Position numbers and translations under genes: made by a program. The notes beneath the pieces were generated by a model. That model searched no databases, was not told where the DNA came from, and saw only the letters and a list, made by a program, of their open reading frames with translations. A stretch of 64,000 nucleotides of DNA, taken from Spirosoma validum. GTDB taxonomy: Bacteria > Bacteroidota > Bacteroidia > Cytophagales > Spirosomataceae. Positions within the stretch are counted from its first letter, which is position 1. Each line of letters opens with the position of its first letter. The stretch lies in NCBI RefSeq assembly GCF_014699035.1, contig NZ_JACXAA010000019.1, forward strand, positions 23,836-87,835. The letters are read 5' to 3'. Shown piece after piece: positions 28,904 through 37,144 of the stretch.

Positions 28904-29235
28904 AAAGAGTAGTTAGAGGATATAAAGCCGGAAAGCCGCACGGGTACAGGCTGCCCTGCCGGTATGATTTCATAGCCGATGAAGGAACGAGGTAGAATCT
29001 CTGGTCCAGAACCAGGCCAAAAGTAGGGAACTGACGCCCCGCCGAACGATAAGAAATGATCCAAATCCGATAAGAATTGGTCCAATTAGCCCTGCTCATT
29101 CGATAGGTCTAACCCTGAGCCATCAAATCAGGCAAAATGATTCACGCCCCGTTCCTGTAGTTGACCCTTTTGCAGATTCCGTTGCCGGAACCCAACGTTT
29201 CAACTTGGCAGATGCTCCACTAATTGGTGTTGGCT
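28904..29235. other. Intergenic region between the two surface-protein genes
   Basis: 332 bases holding the leader of the giant gene (about 28904-29010), the promoter module at 29018-29083, and about 150 bases after the upstream gene's stop in which I see no clear terminator hairpin. Confidence 0.5.
29018..29083 (-). promoter_or_regulatory. Promoter module, surface regulon (copy 2)
   Basis: On the minus strand: half-sites GGACCAATTCTTATC (29069-29083) and GGATCATTTCTTATC (29048-29062), 21 bases apart, then 22 bases, then TACTTTTG (29018-29025), a TAnnTTTG -7 box. The giant surface-protein ATG is about 115 bases downstream. Two half-sites on one DNA face just upstream of the core promoter fit activation by a dimeric LytTR or AraC-type regulator. 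Confidence 0.7.
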
Positions 29236-31671
29236 TCATTGCTGGAAATAATCGACCTTATCGGCGTCTACATTGTTGTTCAATCGGCTTTCTCCGCCAC
29301 TACCCCCCGTTACCGTAGCACTCACGGTCAGTAGTCCTCCGGTTCCCCCCGAACTGAGCGGACCACTCAAGCCAAAACTAAGTTTATCTCCCCCAGGAAT
29401 GGACTGGCTGCTCGTCAGAACGTAGTAACTACCCTCGCTGGCAAAGCTCCAGCTACTGTTCTGGATGCTACGGCCTGCTAAGGTGGTCAGGCTTCCATCA
29501 AAGCTCAGAGGAGCTTTAGCATCTTTAGTGACTTTGACGGTAATGAGCCCACTGGTGGCCACCGAGTTGATCTCCACCACATCCACCACCACCGTCAGGG
29601 GGGTGTTGCCATACACCGTCGAGGGCCGGGCGTATAGGGTTGGCGTCAGATCGGGGGCAGGAGCCTGAACCGAAAAATTATAGGTGGTAGAGGCCGAATT
29701 GTCCGGGCAGCCACTCGCATCGGTGGCCCGCACGACGATACCGTAAAAACCCGTTGCGGTGGGTGTGCCCGACAAGACTCCGGTGCTTGACAGGCTCAGA
29801 CCCGTCGGCAGACTGCCGGCGGTCTGCGAGAAGCTATAGGTACCCGTGCCGCCAGTGGCGGTAAAACTCTGCGAGAAACTAACCCCCAGCGTAGCTACTG
29901 TCGTTACCGGACTGCTGACCGTTAGGATGGGCCCAGTGAGCGTAGCGGACAGCGAGAGGGGAATCCCTACACAACTACCGCTCAGCGTGATGGCGTAGGA
30001 GCCTGCGCCCAGGTTGGGAATGGTGAACTGGCCACTAGCATTAGTACTGGGAATCAAGGCCTTGACACTGCCTCCCACGGTATAGCTCAGCGTATAACTG
30101 GTGGTGGCTTTCAGGCCCGTGAGAGTGAGGGCTCCGTTTGGTGAGATGCAGTTCGTTGGATTAGTAGCGCTCACGCTCAGAGGCTGATTGGGTCCGGACC
30201 CGACATAAAAGAAACCCCCGTTGTTATTCTGTACGATGCCGGTATTGCTGGATATTTGGTTTACATTTTCGGAATTTTCGATAATAGTACCCGAGTTTGT
30301 GATCGCCCCACCGTATTCTGTAATTACGTCGTTGGACACCACATTGATCAACGCCCCACATCCCGAGTTGTCGAAAAGATAGGAATTCTGAATAGCTAAG
30401 CCTCCCACCGCGGCAATGGCCCCTATGGTAATCTTACCTTCGTTAGTGAAATTGGCAACACGGTTGACCAGACCAGCAGTCTTTGCTCGGTCAAGGGTAA
30501 TGACACCCCCTACTGTATTGGTAAACGTAGATAGAGATTCGCCCTGGCTTTCGATAGCTGTGCCTACAGTTGTACTGGCTCCGATGGTAATTCGAGCCTC
30601 ATTCGTGAAGTTGCCACCGTTTAAGCTTACAATACCAGCACCACTTACCTGGTCAATGGTGATAGCGCCCCCCGAATTGTTAACAAAGGTGGCCTGGTTT
30701 ACAAGACCGCTCCCCTGGTTTCCGAACGGCGTCAGGGTTTGTCCCATAATGATCTGGGCTGCGTTGGTGAAGGTGCCACCCGTGTTTACCAAACCACCGA
30801 CAATACCGTTAGCGCTTGGTGGACTTCTTACTTCGCCAATTGTGATGACTCCGCCTGTGTTGTTGTTAAAGGTGCCCTGGTTTTCAATACCCCTGGTTTG
30901 CACCCGAACTATACCGATGTTGATCTGAGCCGCGTTGGTGAAGGTGCCCGTGCTTGCGTTAAACAAGCTAGTCACAAAGGATCTGTCAGTGGAGATAACG
31001 CCCCCCGTCTTGTTCATGAAGTTACCCGTATTCCGTATGCTATAACTTGAGGAGTTTGATGGAAAGGTTGAATTGAAGGCGGTGCCAAGTAGGACCTGGC
31101 CCTCATTGTTGACGGTGCCGCCATCGTTGAAAAAGCAAGTCGAGTTTGGTTGGATGGTTGGTTGTTCTATGGCGATGATGCCACCCACCCTGTTGGTGAT
31201 GGTGCCCAGGTTTCGAATACCATAGTCTCCGAAAGAAAACGACCCGGCAGAAATCACTAATTGCCCCTGGTTGCTGAGGGTGCCACTGTTGTAAAAGGCC
31301 GTTAATGAGCCGCTTATGGGTTTACTCTGATCGACTAGTAGTCTCCCTCCGCTGGTGATGCTCAGCGAGGCCCCGCTCTGAACTTCTACCGAGTTGGCTA
31401 CCACTGTGGTACTCACAATAGGATCATTGGCTGGTGCCGATGGAATCACCACATTATCGGCGGCCGTGGGGACGCCCGCCGGGTTCCAGTTGCTGGCTGT
31501 ATTCCAGTTGGTAGTTCCACCGGTCCAGGTTTTCTGGGCCTCAGCCCTGAGCCCAACCAGCAGCAGGAGCAAGCCCAACAGCAGGCTACGACTGCCCTTG
31601 GCCGACAGGCAGAACGTGTCTTGTTGGGGTCGACGGTCGACCACGTTTATAAATGGAGAAAACCGAGTCAT
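29236..31671 (-). CDS. Secreted repeat protein with He_PIG domain and shared C-terminal module
   Basis: 811 residues. After a hydrophobic signal segment (LLLGLLLLLVGLRAEAQ) comes the common Bacteroidota surface motif TWTGGTTNWNTASNW. About 400 residues of beta-helix-like repeats follow, in which FTN(A/E)(A/G)-I-IG alternates with GGVI(T/S). Next is a putative Ig domain of He_PIG type (LPTGLSLSSTGVLSGTPT) and the 139-residue C-terminal module also found at the end of the 1481-residue protein (DLTPTLYARPS ... NNNVDADKVDYF). It is probably an extracellular or surface protein; function unknown. The shared promoter module lies 182 bases upstream of the ATG. Confidence 0.88.
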   Translation of the reverse strand: MTRFSPFINVVDRRPQQDTFCLSAKGSRSLLLGLLLLLVGLRAEAQKTWTGGTTNWNTASNWNPAGVPTAADNVVIPSAPANDPIVSTTVVANSVEVQSGASLSITSGGRLLVDQSKPISGSLTAFYNSGTLSNQGQLVISAGSFSFGDYGIRNLGTITNRVGGIIAIEQPTIQPNSTCFFNDGGTVNNEGQVLLGTAFNSTFPSNSSSYSIRNTGNFMNKTGGVISTDRSFVTSLFNASTGTFTNAAQINIGIVRVQTRGIENQGTFNNNTGGVITIGEVRSPPSANGIVGGLVNTGGTFTNAAQIIMGQTLTPFGNQGSGLVNQATFVNNSGGAITIDQVSGAGIVSLNGGNFTNEARITIGASTTVGTAIESQGESLSTFTNTVGGVITLDRAKTAGLVNRVANFTNEGKITIGAIAAVGGLAIQNSYLFDNSGCGALINVVSNDVITEYGGAITNSGTIIENSENVNQISSNTGIVQNNNGGFFYVGSGPNQPLSVSATNPTNCISPNGALTLTGLKATTSYTLSYTVGGSVKALIPSTNASGQFTIPNLGAGSYAITLSGSCVGIPLSLSATLTGPILTVSSPVTTVATLGVSFSQSFTATGGTGTYSFSQTAGSLPTGLSLSSTGVLSGTPTATGFYGIVVRATDASGCPDNSASTTYNFSVQAPAPDLTPTLYARPSTVYGNTPLTVVVDVVEINSVATSGLITVKVTKDAKAPLSFDGSLTTLAGRSIQNSSWSFASEGSYYVLTSSQSIPGGDKLSFGLSGPLSSGGTGGLLTVSATVTGGSGGESRLNNNVDADKVDYFQQ

Positions 31672-31852
31672 GAGTAAGTTGGATTGAGGTATAAAAATCA
31701 GAGACTATTTCTTGGCGCAGCGTCGGATGATGGGCTGTTCATCGCTGGGATAGTCAGGGAGTGAAAGTCCGCACCGTCCCAGGTGGACATTACGTTGACG
31801 TACTATTTTCATCGATTGAGTAAAGACGTACTGCTCTAGCCCAAGAGCAAGC

Positions 31853-31918
31853 TAAAAGTAGGGGGAGGGTAGACCGGGCAACAATAAGAAATGATCCAAA
31901 TCCGATAAAAAATGGTTC
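31853..31918 (-). promoter_or_regulatory. Promoter module, surface regulon (copy 3)
   Basis: On the minus strand: half-sites GAACCATTTTTTATC (31904-31918) and GGATCATTTCTTATT (31883-31897), 21 bases apart, then 22 bases, then TACTTTTA (31853-31860), a -7 box with one change from TAnnTTTG. It sits between the AraC-like gene (ends 31956) and the 811-residue surface protein. Confidence 0.65.
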
Positions 31919-31955
31919 AGTTGACACTGAATCGATGACCTGGAGAGTTATCCGA

Positions 31956-32399
31956 TCAGCCTTGAGCGATAAACTCGCGAGGACTCCGCTGATAGAGTTC
32001 CCGAAAACATTTACTGAAGTAGGCTGGACTATCGAAGCCCACCTGGTAAGCCGTTTGTTTAACACTCTGACCAGCCCGCAGCAACTGAGCCCCTCGCTTG
32101 AGCCGGTAGTTGCGTAGCAGATCGTGAGCCGTCAGACCCGTCAGGGCTTTTACTTTGCGGAACAGATTGGTGCGGCTCATGCCCAGTTCATTCAATATTT
32201 GCTCCAAACCAAAGCCGGAATCACTCAGGTTTGCGTCAAACAGGGCATACAAGCGGCTCAAAAATGGGTCGACGGGTTTGGGAGTTGCCTGAGACGACAA
32301 ACTGGAATTACTCAGACTGGTTTTCCCCCACTCCCGTTGCGGCCGTTTGCTCAACAGTTGATTGAATAGGTGCAGATAAACAAATGAGTTGATTTTCAT
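31956..32399 (-). CDS. Small AraC-type DNA-binding protein
   Basis: 147 residues made almost only of an AraC DNA-binding domain: LEQILNELGMSRTNLFRKVKALTG (first HTH) and SVKQTAYQVGFDSPAYFSKCFRELYQRSPREF (second HTH). The first ~45 residues are polar and have no sensor fold. The sequence resembles the C-terminal output domain of hybrid two-component sensors, so it may be a detached piece of such a protein, or a genuine stand-alone regulator. It lies between the surface-protein promoter and the LytTR kinase operon, so a role in the same regulation is possible. Confidence 0.75.
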   Translation of the reverse strand: MKINSFVYLHLFNQLLSKRPQREWGKTSLSNSSLSSQATPKPVDPFLSRLYALFDANLSDSGFGLEQILNELGMSRTNLFRKVKALTGLTAHDLLRNYRLKRGAQLLRAGQSVKQTAYQVGFDSPAYFSKCFRELYQRSPREFIAQG

Positions 32400-32500
32400 A
32401 ATTTGACTGGTTAACTATGAGTAATGAATTGGTTATTTATTTTCTGAGTGCAATCTGTTCTGACGTGGTCAAGTAAGTCCAATCTGACATGCGCAGTCTT

Positions 32501-33013
32501 CTAAGCCGGAACGCGCAGGACGGTAAACGGAAGGACCGGTTTGCCCGTAGCCGAACGTTGATTCAACTGAGCATTCACCACGAACAAACCGCCTTTCACC
32601 TTCGTCACCACAGTAGAGAATAAGAAATCCGAATTGGTATAGAATTGTACCAGCATGGTCCTTAAAAAATCAGCCGACAGTTTAATTCCGGCAATCGTAT
32701 TCTCTAGGTTGCGGGCCACGTACAGGGCGTGATTGTCCAGTGCCAGGTCATCATCATGAACCAGAAAAGTGCCTGTAAATGGAAATCCCTGTACGTTCTT
32801 CATCTGGGTATTAATCCGGAATAGCTTCGCTAAAGCGTCTGTGTAAAATTGGTTGGTAATCGTTTGCCCCGCCCGGAAAGGGGAATAAACGACAAAATCC
32901 GGTACACGAACGACCGGATTTTGGTAGTAAATCAAAAAAGAACAGCTATGACTGGAATAAGGTGGGGCCCATCCAGGACCGGCCAGGGGCGTTACGTCGG
33001 GTTCGGAATCCAC
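32501..33013 (-). pseudogene. C-terminal fragment of an SMP-30/beta-propeller-like protein
   Basis: The 170-codon frame starts inside the end of the kinase gene (22-base overlap), and its first ~15 residues look like chance. From about PVVRVPDFVVYSPFR on it reads like the end of a beta-propeller protein, with DDLALDNHALYVARNLENTIA and FLFSTVVTKVKGGLFVVNAQLN as blade motifs. The front of such a protein (several blades) is missing. I regard it as a truncated copy left downstream of the operon; a small functional product cannot be excluded. Confidence 0.5.
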
Positions 33014-34866
33014 AGCCGGAAGTAGGTGCCGTGCCGGGTCGCCAGGCTCATCTCACCCCCTAATTGGCCGGTCAGTTCACGAATCAGTCGTTGGCCAAAG
33101 GAGCCTTTTCGCCGGTTAAAAGCCGGACTTGAACTCTTCAATCCCAGACCCTCCAGTCCGGGATTGGAGAGTCCGGGACCATTATCCTGGACCTCGATGA
33201 GTAATCCGGTCGCCGAGCTATCCGTTACCAGTTGGAGCCGGACGTTCAGCTTAGGTTTGTCTACGTTGGTATACGCGTATTTAAAGGCATTGGTCAGCAC
33301 TTCGTTCAGAATCAGGCCCAGTGGTACGGCTACATCCACATCCAGATGAATATCAGCTACCTCCACCTGACAGTCGAACGTGCCGGGGTCGAAACCGTAG
33401 CCCAGCAACAGGTTCTCGGTGAGTTCGGTCACGTAGGCTTTGATGGGCACATCGGCCAGGTTTTCGGTCTGGTAAAACTGTTGATGAATCAGCGAGATAG
33501 CTTCTACCCGCCGTTGCCCATCCTGTACAGCCTGTACCGCCCGTGGGTCGTCGAGTCGTTTGGATTGCATCCGCATCAGGCTCGACACGATGGCCAGATT
33601 ATTTTTGACCCGGTGGTGCAACTCCTGCATCAGAACGCCCAACCGATCGGACTGCTGGCTAATCTGCCGGTTGTTTTCAGAAACCATCTGGCTGGATGTT
33701 CTCAGCCGGGCGTTCACCTGCCGGATGACACGATACTGCCACAGGGCTAGGCCCAGCAGGGCAATCAGGGCAATCAGTCCGACCGCCTGCCAACTGATTT
33801 GGGTTAACTGACGCTGATTATCAACACTTAGCTGGTTGATGCGAGCCTGTTTCTGAGCGGTCTGGTAGCGGGCTTCTACTTCGGCAATCTGCCGGTTTTT
33901 CTCCACGCTTAACAACGCATTCCTGTACTGATTGCTCAGTCGGTCGTAAACCAGTGCCTGTTTGTACTGGCCCCTGGCTTCGGCAATGTGCGTTAGGGAT
34001 TCATAGACCTGCATTCTGTGCTCATCCTGGCGTTCGGGGTCATGTTCAATGCGGCTCAGGGCCAGTTTCGCGTAGTAAACGGCTTCGTCCAGTCGGCCCA
34101 GGTGTAGCAGCGCTTCAGGCAGGTGGATGTATTCGTAGAGTTCCCGTCGCTTATCGCCCTGCTGGAGACTGTAGGCCAGGCACTGGCGAAAGGTTTTTTC
34201 GGCTTCGCGGTACTGACCCTTTTTTGTCAATAAGACGCCGTAGCCATCCAGGTAACTATGAAAGTTTGTCCATCTCCGAGACACCCAGAAAACTTTCATG
34301 GCCTTTCGACTATAGGCCAGCGCAGAATCCAGTTTTCCAGTATTTATGAAATCATCAGTCTTGTCTGCATACATAAACGGCAGCATGAACAGTTGATGAT
34401 ACGTGCGTTGTAACGTAGCTGCCTGCCGATGGTATGCCTGTCTTTTAACCAAATTTTGAAGGTTACTATATACTGCGCTAATATGAACACAGAGTTGTTG
34501 TTGCTGTTCAAAAGCATAGGTGGCCTGATAGATAGCCAGTGCCTGGAGAAAAAAATCAACGGACCGGACAAGATTGCCGTTGGTTTCTTCCATATACCCT
34601 GACAACTCGTAGAATCGGGCCGTCCAGGCGATTAAATGAGCTTGCCGGGCCACCGTCAGCGAAGCCTGTAACAAAGTCCTGGCTTCAGCGAAGCGGGAAT
34701 GTTCGTTCAGAAATTTAGCATACGTTTCGGCCCATACCAATCGCTGCACGGGCGACAGGCCCACCATCCGCCGTTGAAAGAGGCTATCGTAATCAATAGG
34801 CTGTAGGGTTTGTGCCCAACTGCTGATACATAGTAAAAACAGGAAAATGAACAGACCGGTACGCAT
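32992..34866 (-). CDS. TPR sensor histidine kinase (HisKA_2) paired with LytTR regulator
   Basis: 624 residues: signal peptide (cut after SSWAQ), TPR repeats (about 40-330), coiled coil, one membrane helix (AVGLIALIALLGLALWQY, about 357-374), then MQELHHRVKNNLAIVSSL (His near 415), HATPase_c with NEVLTNAFKYAYT, VQDNGPGL and a degenerate G2 with SFGQRLIRELTGQLGG. It starts 5 bases after the LytTR regulator gene, so it is the third gene of a lipoprotein-regulator-kinase operon. It very likely phosphorylates that regulator. Signal unknown; the TPR part may bind a protein or peptide outside the inner membrane. Confidence 0.93.
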   Translation of the reverse strand: MRTGLFIFLFLLCISSWAQTLQPIDYDSLFQRRMVGLSPVQRLVWAETYAKFLNEHSRFAEARTLLQASLTVARQAHLIAWTARFYELSGYMEETNGNLVRSVDFFLQALAIYQATYAFEQQQQLCVHISAVYSNLQNLVKRQAYHRQAATLQRTYHQLFMLPFMYADKTDDFINTGKLDSALAYSRKAMKVFWVSRRWTNFHSYLDGYGVLLTKKGQYREAEKTFRQCLAYSLQQGDKRRELYEYIHLPEALLHLGRLDEAVYYAKLALSRIEHDPERQDEHRMQVYESLTHIAEARGQYKQALVYDRLSNQYRNALLSVEKNRQIAEVEARYQTAQKQARINQLSVDNQRQLTQISWQAVGLIALIALLGLALWQYRVIRQVNARLRTSSQMVSENNRQISQQSDRLGVLMQELHHRVKNNLAIVSSLMRMQSKRLDDPRAVQAVQDGQRRVEAISLIHQQFYQTENLADVPIKAYVTELTENLLLGYGFDPGTFDCQVEVADIHLDVDVAVPLGLILNEVLTNAFKYAYTNVDKPKLNVRLQLVTDSSATGLLIEVQDNGPGLSNPGLEGLGLKSSSPAFNRRKGSFGQRLIRELTGQLGGEMSLATRHGTYFRLWIPNPT

Positions 34867-34870
34867 AGAG

Positions 34871-35650
34871 TTACCGAATGTTGAAGTGGCGCAAAAAGTC
34901 GGGCTTGTAGAGTCGGCCCAGCGGCAGACTCAGCGTGGGTAGGCACACTTCCCGTTCGTTAAAGGTACTCACCCGGTTCAGATTTACCGCAAAGGAGCGG
35001 TGGATGCGAATCAGGCGGGGGAAGCTAAGCCGATCCAGCACGTGGCTAATGGTCAGCCGTAGGGCGTAGCGGTGCTGGGTGGTCACTAACGTCGTGTAGG
35101 AACCATCGGCTTCGATATAGTCGATATCATCGAGGCTGATTTTGACGAACTGGTATTTATGTTTGATAAACACCGCGTCGTCAATCCGCAGAATGGGTTC
35201 GGTTCGGGCTTCCTCTTTAAGCGCAGGCGGACTGGTCTGGGAAGGCAGCGGTTCGGGCGGAGTCGTCACCGTCTGGGTAAAGTTTCGCAGGGCCAGTTCA
35301 ATAGCGGCCCGCAGGCCGGGCACAGTGATGGGTTTGATCAGGTAAGCCGATGGGTAGAGCCGCATGGCGCGGTCGAGCGTGGCCTTATCGGTCAGGGCGG
35401 TCAGGAAGATGATGGGAATGGCCCGTTCGGCCAGCAGGCGTTCCGCCGTTTCGATACCGTCCCAGTCTCCTTTGATATGAATATCACATAGGGCCAGGTC
35501 AAGCCGGTTTTGCTGATGCAGGCTCAGGGCTTTGGGGCCGTTATTGGCCGTCCCAATCACGAAATAGCCCTCTTCTTCCAGTAAATCGCTCAGGTCCATG
35601 GCGAGCACCGCTTCATCTTCAATAATCAGGATGTTGATAGGGTCACTCAT
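34871..35650 (-). CDS. LytTR-family response regulator
   Basis: 259 residues. Receiver domain (about 1-125): ILIIEDEAVLAMD acidic pocket, LALCDIHIKGDWDG with phosphoacceptor Asp near 56, FLTA and LIKPI with the conserved Lys. A Pro-rich linker follows (about 130-155), then a LytTR DNA-binding domain (about 160-259) with DIDYIEADGSYTTL and PRLIRIHRSFAVNLNRV. LytTR proteins bind direct repeats 21-22 bases apart, which is the spacing of the operator repeats upstream of this operon and of the surface-protein genes, so it is the best candidate for their regulator (inference). It is 9 bases after the lipoprotein gene and 5 before the kinase. Confidence 0.94.
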   Translation of the reverse strand: MSDPINILIIEDEAVLAMDLSDLLEEEGYFVIGTANNGPKALSLHQQNRLDLALCDIHIKGDWDGIETAERLLAERAIPIIFLTALTDKATLDRAMRLYPSAYLIKPITVPGLRAAIELALRNFTQTVTTPPEPLPSQTSPPALKEEARTEPILRIDDAVFIKHKYQFVKISLDDIDYIEADGSYTTLVTTQHRYALRLTISHVLDRLSFPRLIRIHRSFAVNLNRVSTFNEREVCLPTLSLPLGRLYKPDFLRHFNIR

Positions 35651-35659
35651 GCGTCAAGG

Positions 35660-36559
35660 TCAGTTAAGGTAGTCGATTGAAACGGTATCCCGGATCCCCG
35701 TCAGCGCATCGGTGCTGAACTGCCCGATTACGTAGCCCAGGGTGTCGGTTCGCCAGGTAACCGACACGTCCGACCGTTTGATTAGTTTGGTGGGCGTTTC
35801 GGGGGGCGCGTACCGGTAGATCTCTACATGCCGGGCTACTTCGCTGCTGATGGGAAACACCTCCCCCCAGGTAATCCAGGGGTAGCGGTTCAAATCATAG
35901 GGAACGCCCCGAATTAACTGATATGGGCTGGATACCGACGAATTGAAACCACGCCGAATGATGCGGTAGTACAGAATGTTCCGGTCGTTTCGCACATCGA
36001 GCTGCACGTACCGCCCCTGTTCATCCAGCCGGTATTGGGTCGAGTAAGCCATCAGGCCACTGTCGTTCAGCGGCATTCCCAATAGCCTTGTAATCTGGCC
36101 TTTTGCATTGGTGCTGACCTGGTAGCGGTAAATGGGCTGACCATCCTGAAAAAAGTCGATTCCCACCAATTGTCCGTTCTTGTACTTGTATTGACTAGAG
36201 CCCCGCTCATCGCGTACCTGGTCCAGTAGGCCCGCCTTCGTGTAAATTAGGTGTTGGTTGAGGGGATAATCCTTCAGGTTAAACGTGTGTTCAATAGCTG
36301 AACACGCGCTTAACTGCTCGCTGGAATTAAATGTATAGGTGTAGTAGTTGGTGTTATAGGCATGCCACACCACTTGTCGACACTGGCGTTTGGGGCGGGC
36401 AGGGGCCGCACGAACGGACAAGGTATTGGCTCTGGTCGTACTGTTTTGATGATCGGTGGGTGTGCAGGCAAACACGGCTATCAACAGCAGGTAAATGAAC
36501 AGGAGGATTTTTATCGGGGCCATCGTACGCAGCATGGATAGACTGGAAAGACTACTCAA
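35660..36559 (-). CDS. Hypothetical lipoprotein, first gene of the LytTR operon
   Basis: 299 residues with a lipoprotein signal (LLLIAVFAC; Cys near residue 32). The start may be the ATG at 36559, 36535 or 36523; all keep the lipobox. The mature part has beta-rich segments resembling YD/RHS-like repeats (QYKYKNGQLVGIDFFQDGQP, then YRYQVSTNAKGQITRLLG), as found in many Bacteroidota lipoproteins of unknown role. Being first in an operon with a LytTR regulator and its TPR kinase, it could be an envelope-side sensor partner. It has its own promoter module 64 bases upstream. Confidence 0.75.
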   Translation of the reverse strand: MSSLSSLSMLRTMAPIKILLFIYLLLIAVFACTPTDHQNSTTRANTLSVRAAPARPKRQCRQVVWHAYNTNYYTYTFNSSEQLSACSAIEHTFNLKDYPLNQHLIYTKAGLLDQVRDERGSSQYKYKNGQLVGIDFFQDGQPIYRYQVSTNAKGQITRLLGMPLNDSGLMAYSTQYRLDEQGRYVQLDVRNDRNILYYRIIRRGFNSSVSSPYQLIRGVPYDLNRYPWITWGEVFPISSEVARHVEIYRYAPPETPTKLIKRSDVSVTWRTDTLGYVIGQFSTDALTGIRDTVSIDYLN

Positions 36560-36622
36560 GGTACGTCAATTTGGCAAAACACCAGGTATAGCTGTGAGTC
36601 AACGGCATGGCGCTTATCCCCT

Positions 36623-36693
36623 CAAAAGTAAATAATTGGATTTATGCGTACTGATAAATGATCACGAACGACAGGTTTGCGTACACGAACGAC
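36623..36693 (-). promoter_or_regulatory. Promoter module of the LytTR operon (copy 4) with 21-bp direct repeats
   Basis: On the minus strand TACTTTTG (36623-36630) is a TAnnTTTG -7 box. 22 bases upstream of it lies GATCATTTATC (36653-36663), a shortened version of the half-site at 29048. Just beyond are two perfect direct repeats GTCGTTCGTG (36663-36672 and 36684-36693), 21 bases apart; their CGTTCGT core fits the C-terminal part of the known LytTR consensus (CGTTN(A/G)(T/G)). The first possible ATG of the operon is 64 bases downstream of the box. Autoregulation is likely. Confidence 0.65.
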
Positions 36694-37144
36694 CTGAATA
36701 AAGGAGTGAGCAGTCCACGGTCAGCCCTGTCCCTGAATAAAGAAAGCCGGTTTATCCTGGTTAAACTACCCCACCCGCCAATCCGGTGGAATATAACCTA
36801 ATCAGCTAATTCACTTGTAAGCTAAATCCGCCCAAAGTCCTTCACTAATTTTGCTGCCCATGAGGACAGGGTGAGCAGGGAATCGAGTAAAAGTCGCACC
36901 GATCATTGAGGGTATAAAGGCCAGCTTGCTATTACTTTGTAGGTATTATTTTATGGGTTCAATACCGCTGAACGGATACGTGTCGAAGGAACGCCAACGG
37001 TTGGTACACGACACGCACAAGCGAGCGAATTCAGGACGGGTCACGATATGTCTGGCAGTTAATTCGGCTACAAGAACCACAAGTCTGGCTACGTCTTTGT
37101 GTTAGGTAAAGCAGACCTTTGTCCCAACCAAATCAGAATACGCT
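36694..37144. other. Non-coding stretch, divergent promoter region
   Basis: 450 bases between the LytTR operon module and the NmrA-like gene. No gene is supportable. It must contain the promoter for the gene at 37145; a box-like ACCTTTG occurs near 37115 but does not match TAnnTTTG. Confidence 0.4.

Noticed and set aside
30416..30928. 170-codon plus-strand ORF inside the 811-residue surface protein
   Set aside because: It is antisense to repeat-rich coding sequence; its repeats only mirror those of the real gene.
33954..34349. 131-codon plus-strand ORF over the TPR kinase
   Set aside because: It is antisense to the TPR part of a complete kinase and has no domain.
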